Notes under the pieces: generated by a model
Told to the model about the DNA's origin: nothing
The model's database searches: none
Seen by the model: the letters and a program-made list of their open reading frames with translations, nothing else
In this document: positions 51,078 to 61,530 of the stretch, piece by piece
Position numbering within the stretch: position 1 is the first letter of the stretch
Layout of the letters: the number at the start of each line of letters is the position of its first letter
NCBI GenBank assembly: GCA_030765045.1
Contig: CM060961.1
Span: 94,713,135-94,777,134 of the forward strand
Length of the DNA: 64,000 bases
Reading direction: 5' to 3'
Source: Tenodera sinensis
Lineage: Eukaryota; Arthropoda; Insecta; Mantodea; Mantidae
Made by a program: the position numbers and the translations under genes

Positions 51078-51325
51078 TGATTGTTCATTCTTTTTGGGTA
51101 TGTCAAGCGTCCAAAGATAACGGGTTCTCAAAGCTTTAAAATATCTGACTAGCACACAAAGCCTACTGTATTCTAATATTCCCCTTGCACCTACAAGGAA
51201 ATAAGCAATAAGATAATTTCTGCAAATGTTTATCCCAACTAACACGAAGAAGATAGAGGAATATGAGTTTTTAAGAATGGTTAATACAAGAACACTGAAA
51301 GTCATGTGAGTGCAACACACACATC

Positions 51326-51327
<2 letters not shown>

Positions 51328-51364
<37 letters not shown>
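51328..51364. repeat. T37 homopolymer at the R-B 3' end
   Basis: Follows the conserved GTGCAACACACACATCAG end of R-B. In the minus-strand copy the corresponding place has only a short T run. Confidence 0.95.
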
Positions 51365-51366
<2 letters not shown>

Positions 51367-51539
51367 GCGTTTATGTTGAGAGTAAGCCTGTTTTATAGGA
51401 TTTAAATAACATGGTACGCTAGCAGTGACAAGACTTTCGTCAAATTTCTAAAGCAAGCTTATCTACCATGAACCATTACAACTCATTGTTTCGTTTATTT
51501 GTGATTGGCTACGTTATTCCTGTGTTCAGGGTTCTATAT

Positions 51540-51633
51540 GAATTCTCAAAGATGGACGGACGGACGGACGGACGGACGGATTTTAGGGGCCCGTCGACAG
51601 TTAGGTCATTTGGGCCCTAGAATTCTCAAAGAT
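51540..51633 (-). mobile_element. Ultra-short retroposon-like insertion (66 bp) with 14-bp target duplication
   Basis: The insert 51554-51619 lies between perfect copies of GAATTCTCAAAGAT (51540-51553 and 51620-51633). On the minus strand it starts TAGGGCCCAAATGACC, contains CTGTCGACGGGCCC and ends in a CCGT tetranucleotide repeat (plus-strand GGAC repeats at 51554-51580). The core matches the insertion at 7163-7212 over its whole length, starting at the same base. Confidence 0.82.
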
Positions 51634-52384
51634 AATTATGGTGTTATCCCTCAGGTAATTTAATCTTTTAATCCTTAAATATGGATCATGGAGCAAGACT
51701 ACCATGCTAAAATGTTCAGAAGACGAAAAATGAGGTACATTATTGTAACGAATAAGTGCTTATTTATGGCATGGTCGGGTATATAAATTATTTGTACAGT
51801 GTAATTCTCTTTCGTTGCAGCGTGCTACAACCCTATCGGGAAATACTCATGTATTTGCATCCCAGTGTTGCTAGTAATCTGTTGTTTTAGAAAACCAGCT
51901 GTATTGTCAGGTAAATAGAAGCACACTCTGCTTTTAATGACATCATGGGACCAGTTTCAGTGCTATTTCCGCTTCTATTTACTGACTTTCTCGTATAAAC
52001 AGTTGCTATCATGATCATGATCATCATCAGCATCATCATCATGCATTAGGAATTTTTCCTGTTCCGGCCTCATGTTTTTCTTCATATCCTCATAGGTCCT
52101 CCGACGCTTCTTACAATCGATGGTATTCACAATTTAGGGAAGCTGTTTTCATCCATCCTTTGTACATGTTGTTTCCATTCGCTCCTATATTCCTCTTATG
52201 TTTTATTTAGTTGAATATTGAATTCGTTTCTTATTTCTTCGCTTTTAATTTTGTCCGCTAGTGTATATCCCTAATTGCTATACGCAGTATTGGTAATGGG
52301 ACTAGATGACATTAAATTACTGGCAAATCTCACAAGAATAGCCAAGTGCTATCTTTGGAATATAATATTCGAAGCTTTGGGTTC
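51634..52384. other. Unrecognised sequence
   Basis: Only short ATC/ATG-rich simple sequence at about 52012-52045 stands out. Confidence 0.4.
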
Positions 52385-53090
52385 GGATGGGAGACTTAGC
52401 ACCTCGGCCTATAGAATAACCTTTGTTCCTGTACCCCTAATGGGCGCTCTGCGGGAGGGGTGATGAGGTCAGAGGAGTGGCTGAACCTAGGAGACCCGAC
52501 AGTCGAGGGCAGGTTCTCTACAGTTTGAGACTTAAACTCCCCGATGGTAGCTCGAACCACCGGGTCCCCACCTCTCTGCAGGTTTGGACATTCCAGTGGG
52601 AACAACAAACCGAATATTTATATACAGCATCTTTTCTCCCTGCCCCGCAAGGGGGCACCCCCTGAAGTAAGGATGAGGCGAGAGGAGACACCGGGTGGCC
52701 TTATACAAACTAACGGCACAGAAAGACATTGACAGAGTCCCTAAGGTTTCTCAAGTGTGATATCACTTCGAAGTCTTTAGGCGCGGGCTCTAACGGCCCC
52801 AGCTGTCACCCTCTTGTCCACTTGGATACCACGGAAGAGGGACGCATATCATCCCTGCCGAGCTGCACCTAACACCTTCGCTGACACTTGCGGCCGTGAA
52901 AGAACCAGTGGGATGAATAATGAATGAAATGTTTAATGAAATTAAATAGGACAGAACATTTTGGGGATGTAATTATCCTTCCCAGCATTTGCCTAGCGAT
53001 CCGGGGTAACCCCGAAGAAGCATATGGCCCAGAAAGATTGACAATGGGGATCGATTCCACGACCTGACGAATGCAAGTTGGGAACGTTAC
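52385..53090 (-). repeat. Long tRNA-headed repeat (family S5), copy 2, ~700 bp and GC-rich
   Basis: Read on the minus strand, the head GAGCCGTGGTAACGTTCCCA with B-box-like GGAATCGATCCCC (about 53050) leads to CGCTAGGCAAATGCTGGGAA and CCGCAAGTGTCAGCGAAGG. It continues through GAGAAACCTTAGGGACTCTG, TGTCAATGTCTTTCTG, CTCCTCTCGCCTCATCCTTA and GGTGCCCCC, past the point where the 14600 copy ends. It explains the overlapping short open frames at 52396-52732, which are not genes. Confidence 0.77.
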
Positions 53091-55084
53091 CACGGCTCCA
53101 CTTGGCTCGCTAGTGAAGGTTTACTTGAGATACAGAATCTGTAACAAAGGTCCTTTCTATTACACATTATTTCTCTCAGTATAATTTCACTCTACCCTGA
53201 ACAGAAGCCATTTTTACCTACGTGAACTTCAGATACAGTAGGGTATACGGTTTAGCTATCACCATACGAATGTGAAGCAATTTAATCGAATTGCATGGAC
53301 CTCCTACTCTACAATACGTTGGAAAGATTCTGGTTCATCTTACAGGGGCTTAGAAACCACGTAATTATTCATACTCGAACTCGGCTATGAAATCTTAAGT
53401 AATCCACACTTGCTCGCACAATATCGTGCTATCTAAATGGAACACCTGTGTCACTTGGAGGAAGCCAGCGTTGCCGCACCGTGGCTCCACAAAGGGCACA
53501 TCAAATATATTTTACTAACAATAGTGTCCATTAAAGTGATTTCATTTGCAGGTTAAATTGAAATGGCATCAGCGTGCGCACACCGCAAACATAGCGACTA
53601 AATATTGATTTAACAATTACGAGATATTGACCTTACGCCGTGGCTGTGTCCCGTGACTATGTTAAAGGTAAACATAACCTATATTAAGGTTTATGAAGCA
53701 GGGTTTCCACGCAATTTGCATTAAAGGGGAGTAATGTGTAAGGTAACCTCTGTTAGGAATAATGCATTGAAGCTGAAGGAACGGTAACCAGGGAGTGCGA
53801 TAATTTGAGACTAACCATCTGTCACGTTTCGTTTCAGTGTTAAATCCGCCACATACTGCTTTGTACTTTAGGTTTATATTGACTATTCCACTCATACGTG
53901 ATTTTTTTGAAATCAACCAATCACTAGCATAAATTCAAATTTCACCAATAACAGCCTTCATTTTGCGAAATATTTCATTATGATCTTCTCTGAATTTTAA
54001 TTATCACTTCCTCTGCTTTTCTTATGTTATGATCAGGTTAGGGAATCTAGCTGCACTGTCATACAGATGCGCAACAGCTTATGTAATTTGGCGCAACAGA
54101 GCCGCTTTCAAATGTCAAAAATGGCTAACTCTTGCTTCGGTGAAGCATCCGAGGCTGAAATAGATTAAATAATTCCAAGAGGGAAACCTCCGAATACAGA
54201 CTACAACAGGAAAATGCTTGGAATCAGCTTCACAAATTTTGTATTCAACGAAATTATAAATTAACAGCAAATGCTCCAACTTGTGACATTGTCAGCATCT
54301 TAAAAGATTGGAGCATAAAAATTAAGAATCTTTTAGACCGTGCTAATGGACGCTGATGTATGATTCATATTATTTGTTGTTTAAGAGGTTAGTAATTACA
54401 GTACATCATTTAAATAACATTTCATATGCTATATCATCCTTTAATTCGTGAATTAGTCTTAATAAATGCAGCTCATGATAGTCAATTTTTCTAGATATGT
54501 TGACAATCACTGACAATATGTTGACACCTATGAAAATCAATGTTCTATTTGAATTATAATACAACTGTAACAACTTTTACTTTATGAAAACACGAGGATT
54601 ACTACTCCACTCATTGTCAGTACACCTCAAACACGTGTTTTGAGGCACATAATTACAAGAAGGAAATGTTTATTCAGACAGATCTGTACAAACAGCTAAA
54701 GAAAAAGTCGAATGTATGTCGTCTTTATATCTTAAACGATACATACAATATTGTAGCCGTTGATCTGTTGTGGTTATGATTCCCAGGGATGAAGTAAAGA
54801 AACCTCAGGAGTCTACAGGCCACAAACAGACGGGTAACAGAGACACGCGGAAGTCCTTAACAGGGACTCGAAGAACCGTCCCACTACTGGAGCTGCCTAG
54901 AGAGGGCGAGAGTAACCTGTCGACAAAGCAGCCCTGTAGTGTGCACCGCTTCCTTCAGCAAGTATACGCGCCATCTGTCCGGCACCGCCATACGCAGTGA
55001 AACCTAGAATTGCCCTGCAAAATGAGAAAGAATTGGAATGAAAGGGAAATGATGGAAAGAAAATCGTGCAAGATGAGAAAATAA
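53091..55084. other. Mostly unrecognised; possible fossil ORF near 54170-54356
   Basis: A plus-strand open stretch at about 54167-54356 reads LQQENAWNQLHKFCIQRNYK and KDWSIKIKNLLDRANGR before a stop. It has protein-like composition, but I do not recognise it and see no splice acceptor with a polypyrimidine tract. The rest of the interval shows nothing. Confidence 0.3.
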
Positions 55085-55235
55085 CCTAGCATCCGCCTAC
55101 CAACCAGGTTAAAGTTAAAAAAGAAAACCACTCATCAGGATGAGCGGACTATGGGAATCGAGCCTAAGACCTTCTGGAATGCGAGCTTCACATGCAAGTG
55201 ATCTCGCTGGTTGTATGACCATATAGTGTACCTAC
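55085..55235 (-). repeat. SINE head fragment
   Basis: The minus strand reads AGCGAGATCACTTGCATGTG, AAGCTCGCATTCC, then the B-box-like AGGCTCGATTCCC (about 55160) and a short body ending TTGGTAGGCGGATGCTAGG. It resembles the S5 head. Confidence 0.5.
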
Positions 55236-55729
55236 ACTCATACGACATTGGTGGTTCATGATTTCAGTATTTAATATTTCAATAAACCCCTCCAACAACA
55301 CCATTTCTAAACAATGCTTTGTGAGGAAGATTTTATCAAAAAGCTGTAAATTTTGGAATGTAAATTTGAGATACTGACATTAAAAATAGTGTGCATATAC
55401 AGTATGCAAAAATATAATTGATTAGTATGTAAGTATAATATTGACACATTGCTTCGAACTTATGTCTGGGAAGCATCCAAAATCGAATGCTGCACGTGGC
55501 TAACGAAAAAGACAGGTTGCGGCGCGAATCGAAGTTGCGTAGTAATGGTAGTCTGATGCATGGCTAACATTGAATATCACCATGATGACACTGTATCTTT
55601 TGTATGAACTCAACGAGCAATTGTTTTTGGTTGGTTAGAATATGGATATATTAGGTAAAATGCTTAGTATGGTATCTAGCCGAGTGGTGCTGTTTAGGTA
55701 GACAGACAGAACATAGGCAGACGCAACCA

Positions 55730-55765
<36 letters not shown>

Positions 55766-56364
55766 GACCTTTAATATTTATTTTGGATACAGGGGTGCCA
55801 AAAGCTTAATTCATGTGAATTTCCAGTACCTATAAATATTGTGGGTTGAATGCAATACTTGCTCAGTTTGCTGCATTTCTATAATGTTTGTAGTAACGTA
55901 AATAATAATTACTAATGTTTATTTTATTTTGTTTCAGGTAAGTTTCAACTACCAAGAAGTTTCTTCTTTTGGTATGTATACATATGTACTGAAACAAAAT
56001 AGTTTTTAGGCGACTACAAGAATCTTTTTCTGTATTTTGCATGAAATATTAAAAATCTTTTGACCTAGAGCTATTTTAATCCACAAAAATCGACCAACTA
56101 ATGTATCGAAATGGCTACACCTAGAGCACCAATGCTTCAGTTCCCAGCTTTGAGGATCATTAACTTAGTGTTGTATATTATCAATATTTTTCTCTCTCTT
56201 CACTTTTTAAGACAAGTGGATGATGACTTGTACATATATTCAATTCAATTACAAAACAGTTTCAAATTTAAGTGTATCTTATAAGCAGAGAGGGTAGTAA
56301 GAAATCTATCAAGTTAACCGTGCATCTACAACAGGAGGTTGAAGTGTAGTTTTAGTAAGAAATC
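55236..56364. other. Unrecognised sequence with a (TC)n microsatellite
   Basis: TC repeats at 55733-55762. Nothing else was recognised. Confidence 0.5.
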
Positions 56365-56605
56365 GATCAAATTAAACTCGATGTCCAGATTTCACCAAAA
56401 CACATTTTGAGGCCCGTAATTAAAAAAGCTAGAAAAAGGTCCGTATTTGTGTGCACTAGTGAGATACTGCATGACCCCAAAACAAAAATGTTTATGATTA
56501 AAATAACAAATGTTGCAGATAGTATTTGTATGGTTAATAAACGGTATATGTTGAATTTTCTGGAAACAGCCTGTGGAATCGTGCTAATTCTAAATTATGT
56601 TGTAT
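56365..56605 (+). repeat. R-B dispersed repeat, copy 4, diverged
   Basis: CTCGATGTCCAGATTTCACC, TTTTGAGGCCCGTAATTAAA, AAAAGGTCCGTATTTGTGTG, TATGTTGAATTTTCTGGAAA and CAGCCTG follow R-B order. The microsatellite slot holds only GTGTG, and the flanking block with the GTGGACA motif is deleted. Confidence 0.7.
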
Positions 56606-56879
56606 ATTTTTTTAACCATACACACTCTTACTGTAAAAAATTTTTTCGTTAGAATAGAAAATTTGTCAAAGTAACATTTTAACTTATTTTAACTATTTCC
56701 CAATTATACTTTGTTGCTGGTTAGAACTGTCACACATTCTTTAAAAATATTATTATTAGTTGAACATGTTATATATGTTGTACAACAAAATATGTACATT
56801 TGCAAAGAAACTTACAAAGAAAGAATCAAATTTGAGTTTTATTTATGTATGCTGTTTAACTGCTATGGTTTTCAGAGTT

Positions 56880-57112
56880 CCTTTATTGGGCGTGAACAAC
56901 CACTTAAGTTTGCTCAGGGGCCTCTTTATCGGACTTGGGGTTCTTTTACGTGCCGTAAAGCTACAATAGGGACCACCGGCTTTACTTCTCTTCCTTAGGA
57001 AGCCATGCTAAGGATTTTAAGCCCGTAAAAAATCCGTCGCCCTCCACCCGGTTTGAACCCACAACCTTGGGAAGCAGAGACTAGCATGTTACCCCTAGAC
57101 TTCGGAGTACGG
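56880..57112 (-). repeat. tRNA-derived SINE (family S4), copy 2
   Basis: The minus strand carries TCTAGGGGTAACATGCTAGT (A-box region), GTGGGTTCAAACCGGGTGGA (B-box), GGCACGTAAAAGAACCCCAA and CGATAAAGAGGCCCCTGAGC, as in the copy at 13690-13960. Confidence 0.82.
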
Positions 57113-57975
57113 CTGCAATAAAACAATCTACAAAAAGCAGATAGAACAGCTTTTGTAAGAATATCTTGAAAAGTTAGTAGAGAAATTAATGGAATACAAT
57201 GCATATTCTAAAAATTCATTTTCTAAGGATCTACTTTACTAAACATGTGATTATGTACTTTTGTTAAAAACTGTTTGGAAATGAACATGCGCAATAAAGA
57301 TGCACACTTTAAAAATGTATTAAAAAGCGTAAAATTTTTCGTTAAGTTAAACGCAGTTGCCATACAGAAATTCATGTGGTTACCGTGGGACTTGATTTGA
57401 CTATTTGATGTGGCTGCCAGAGAAGGCTCGTCAGTTTCGTTATGCCGGCCGTTATTGGCGCTTTGAAAAGTGTATTCCACGTCAGCAAACACGGAAACAA
57501 AATACAGTTGCGGTAAATCACTTTTGTTTGCCCGATTGCTCTTTGCAATACGCCAACCACTGCTGGGTCTGTGTTTTGTCAGCGGAAACTCACCAAAACG
57601 AACTGCTATTAAATGAGGAACGGTCGTAACGTTTCATTTTCAAAAGGTCGTTGTATTTGGAAAGTATTATTTATTTCGGTTTCCTGAACGGCTAATTAAG
57701 GCCACGTCATTATTCAATTTCTGTTCATAGATTCCATGCAGTTGGTGATTCTGTTATGGATGCGATGTTAAGGGGACCACGTGTAAATTGACATACACTC
57801 CAAATTTCGAGTCTCGTCGCGTTTTTGCTTTGCAAGACATAAAGCGAATAGAACAACTTCATGGACCGTCAATATCCACATGAAAAATGAAGATTAACAC
57901 AGAATTGAGGTATTGCTTTGTATTCTAACGTTAAGGCGGCTACACGTAAAGGAATGCTTGAGGAGTACTCCAGAA
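57113..57975. other. Unrecognised sequence
   Basis: Overlapping frames of 60-90 codons on both strands (57223-57629) show no recognisable family. Confidence 0.4.
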
Positions 57976-58681
57976 CAGAATAGCGATGTCCAACCCTGTC
58001 TCATTGGAGACGCTTACGTAATTGCCGGCTACGATCCCACCTTCGTCTTTTCGTCGGAGTGGGAGTCAGCTAGTGCCTGTGGCGTGTAGAATCACAACCA
58101 GAGTCGGTATCCAGTGACGCACACAAACAGGCGATTCTATGCCAGTTTTAAAGATATCAAATGTCTCATCTGTCATAACCAATGGAAGCTGTAAATGGAA
58201 ATCATTCTTCTGCAAAACATACAATCTTCAAATATTCCATAACACAAGGTTCGATTTAGTTCAGTCTCTTCCCTCAGATACGTTTCCTAGACTGCGACTC
58301 TTTGCCTTCAACCTGATGTCACTGTTAGACTCTACATATTATATTTGAGAACAGAGCTCCATCAAATCGAACTACATTAAAATTCTGTATCGCAATAGGT
58401 TACACGACGATCACTTGGTGGATCTTCTAAGGCTATGGACTTCGACTTGATCACTTTACTCACTTTATCATAAACGTAAGCAGTACCAAACAAGTCACTA
58501 ATGAGTAGGTGTTTATCGCATAAGAATTGAAAGTGCTTTCGTAATTCAAACCCAATGCACACATAACAAAACCGCCACTGCAACACAATGCACGTCTGAT
58601 TGTTAGAGTGGCACAGTCTGCATAAAGAGGAAGGCGGTAAATCCAACATCCCCTGTTTCGTAAACCTTGGACATCGCTACT
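57976..58681. mobile_element. hAT-like non-autonomous element, copy 2
   Basis: The left terminus TAGCGATGTCCAA (57981) is matched by the reverse complement of the right terminus TTGGACATCGCTA (ending 58681). Flanks CTCCAGAA (left, a few bases out) and CTCTAGAA (right) could be a diverged 8-bp duplication. Internal blocks are shared with 21314-22460. There is no long ORF. Superfamily assignment rests on the TIR style and is tentative. Confidence 0.6.
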
Positions 58682-59166
58682 CTAGAAGCATATTGATGCA
58701 CAAATATATGATTGAACGGTGCCTGTTCGTGCTTGGAACATGTGGAGCTCAGATATTAGCAACTTGTACCATTTGGCTACTTTTGCCCTGGGTAAGGAAG
58801 ACCATCACTTTTGACCAATAAGGTGCTATCAAAGGAGGTGTTTAGCCAATCATGGCTGCTTATCCCACACTTCTATCACCGCCGTAGTATTGGTTATGAT
58901 CTCCCTAGCATTTGTTAATTTGTTTGCGATCATCAATTACTGTTGTTCGCATAGAAATACCACGTTAGCTTCACTAAAACAGAACCACACTAAACAACAC
59001 AATGAGAAACAGAAACATTATATGGAAGAGGTACGATTAATATATTTAATAGTTTAATAAATATATTATTGTATTAATTCTTGTAATCTTTATACACTTT
59101 CTTGTAATCGTGAAATAATCAACTAAATCTCGCTCGAGTTCTGATTTTCTCTAAATAAAATTGATC
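58682..59166. other. Unrecognised sequence
   Basis: No supported feature. Confidence 0.4.
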
Positions 59167-59516
59167 TGGGGCGGCGCTGTGGCCGAGCGGTTAGAGGGTT
59201 CACCTACCACCTAGGTGGCCCGGGTTCGATCCCAGGGACCCTCATGTGGTATTCGTGATGGATGAAGCGGCATCAGGGCGAGTTTTCTCCGGGTTCTCCG
59301 ATTTCCCCCGCCACTCATTCCACCATTTGCTCCATCATATTCCAATCGTCGATTTCGCCTCTTCCTCACCCTCATAACTGGTGCTTGGCTAACCACCCGC
59401 TTCCAGGTCTTCACTCTGTCGGATCCATAGGTTCGTCTGCTCCCCGACAGGCGTCTGACCCCAGGCACTGTCTTGTAAGTCATAGGGGGTGTAAGTCTTA
59501 CATGAGGGGAGGGTAA
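59167..59516 (+). repeat. tRNA-derived SINE (family S3), best-preserved copy
   Basis: The head GGCGCTGTGGCCGAGCGGTT has A-box TGGCCGAGCGG (59180-59190) and B-box GGTTCGATCCC (59223-59233). The body shares TTTTCTCCGGGTTCTCCGA, TTCCAGGTCTTCACTCTGTC and CCCCAGGCACTGTC with 61250-61530 (minus). The head looks like a Leu/Ser-type tRNA. (TA)n follows at 59537-59556. Confidence 0.86.
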
Positions 59517-59519
59517 TCA

Positions 59520-61249
59520 GAAAAAGAAAAAAAAGTATATATATATATATATATATAATATTCAACATTAATTAGCCTGAAAAATGTTGTACCTTAGGTT
59601 TATTTAAGGTTGCTTTATAACAACAAAGGTCATTAGTGATCAACGTTATATATACGAGTACATAACAGAAATATTTTACGTTTGTTTGTAAACTTTTAAG
59701 TATTTATTCGGGAACAAAACATTTCCTTCAGAGCAGGGCTTCTATTGCTCACTGAGTGAAGGCCGATAAATGTATGTTTAGCACATAAAAAATGAAGGTC
59801 GCTTGAGGTATCCCGCTAACTGCCCGGGCCTGTTTTAAAGGTTCAGTTAAGTATATATAGTTTAATAAGGAATTTAAATCCTCTGGTGAGATTACTGCTG
59901 AACATTAGTAGGTACAAAAATACTTCATTTGAGAGATTTCAATTCCCGTGCACCAGCTGGTCTGAAAAAAATTCGATGATGGCAACAGTAGTAGCAGTGG
60001 AATAATAATAATAGTGATAATGAAGGTAGACATGATGATAACAGTATGTAGTGGTGGAATAACAACAAAAAATATAAAAATAAGAGCTTAAAAATTAATA
60101 ACACCAATATCGGAAAAAAGCTGACTACTGAGGAAAAAGTTTCCTCTATGAACCTACTTCATGTTATCATGGAACCCATAGGATTTGAGGTTCCAGGTAA
60201 GGTGACTTTGACAACTTTTAATGAAGTCTTCGAGTAACTTCACCGTGCGCTAGTCATGTTAATATCTAAACAAGCCCATACGTATTTTCCACCATTATCG
60301 AGAGCTCGCTCGCAACTTGCATAAGCTTCTCCACATATCCTTTTCTTTTTCTTACTCAAGCGTAAAGTTGTCGTGCAGCAGCTGCAACATCTGTCAGCTT
60401 CAGGCAACTTATATAATCCAGTAACTTATGTCAATGTATTATACAAATCTTGTACAAACAGAATGATTATGCATACCTGACAAGCATGCAGTTCGAGGTG
60501 GTATGCAGATGGCATGACGGACGTAACAGGGTTAGTTGCATGAAATGGATACAGGGATCTTATTTCAGCAACGGCAGATAACTCGACTATTGCCTTTGAT
60601 TGCAATTTATTTTCCTATCGCTTTTCTTCATGCGGTGATCAAGGAAGCAATCGGGTTAAAATCTGACCAAAAATTAAATTTTACATTCAATTTTTGTACA
60701 AAGAACACTAGCTGGTTTGGTAAGTGTATGTGGGAAGTTTTAAAGCTCTACAATAGCTGAAAATAATTACTCTAATTACATTATACTTAAAAGTCTGCAC
60801 TGTGAGGAGATGTGGCAGGTGATGAAATCCCTGCCTGAAGTAAAAGATGTTCTTTTACATACCCAATGTTGAGGAATTTTTGCCCGTGATGTTTAGTTCC
60901 TCATTCGTCACTGAGTCACCATGATCGGCAGGTATAACATGGTAACAGCAGCTCTGCCGATATATGTACATCATGTAACACATCAAACTGTCTTCTGCGG
61001 AATGGGTACGGAACACAGAAACTACTTTTTCTGTTTTGTTGGCTTCTTCGAGCGTGTATACCAGAAGGTTGACTTCTTGTTCCTTGACCACGAGCTGCGT
61101 TGCAAGGTATTTTCAGATGGCTTCTTATGCTGTTCTAATTACTAATATATTAGATCGTAAGCTACCTCTAGTGTAGATATTTTAGTGCACTACTACTATT
61201 ACTTCTTCCTTATCTGATTACCCGCCCCGTATGGACTGACATCCCCTAG
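59520..61249. other. Unrecognised AT-rich sequence
   Basis: (TA)n at 59537-59556. A few ATA/GATGATA-like simple stretches lie at 59975-60080. No gene supported. Confidence 0.45.
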
Positions 61250-61530
61250 GACTTACAAGCCTGTGCCTGGGGTCAGATGCTGTCGGGGAGCACACGAATC
61301 TATGGAGCGAATAAAGTGAAGACCTGGAAGCGGGTGGTCAGCCAAGTACCAGGTATGAGAGTGAGGAAGACGATGACATGAAATGCAAGCGAAATGGATG
61401 AAGAAAAGGGTGATGGACCAGATGGTGGAATGAATGACAGGGAAAGCTGGAGAACCCGGAGAAAGCTTGCCCAGACGCCGCTTCGTCCACCACGAATACC
61501 ACATTCGGGTCGATAGGATCGAACCGCAGG
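61250..61530 (-). repeat. tRNA-derived SINE (family S3), copy 3
   Basis: On the minus strand, the B-box GCGGTTCGATCC (about 61527-61516) leads to AATGTGGTATTCGTGGTGGA, TTTCTCCGGGTTCTCCAGC, TGGCTGACCACCCGCTTCCA and ATCTGACCCCAGGCACAGGC. The A-box half is unrecognisable. The overlapping minus frames at 61253-61622 are SINE sequence, not genes. Confidence 0.85.

Larger units (their letters stand above)
49428..51364 (+). repeat. R-B dispersed repeat, copy 3, near full-length with nested insertions
   Basis: It begins with the palindrome TACTTTCTCTAC-AA-GTAGAGAAAGTA (49429-49454) and passes the CT/GT microsatellite (49546-49685) and GATTTTCTTGAAAATGGCTC. At TTTTCTGGCTATAGCCTGT a 591-bp insertion intervenes. 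It resumes GTAGTCCTATTTACCCTGGA, is interrupted by an S8 SINE (50735-51077), resumes, and ends GAGTGCAACACACACATCAG plus T37 (51328-51364). Order and ends agree with the minus-strand copy at 4700-6165. Confidence 0.85.

Noticed and set aside
52396..52732. Four overlapping open frames
   Set aside because: They fall in the GC-rich S5 repeat body; stop-poor composition explains them.
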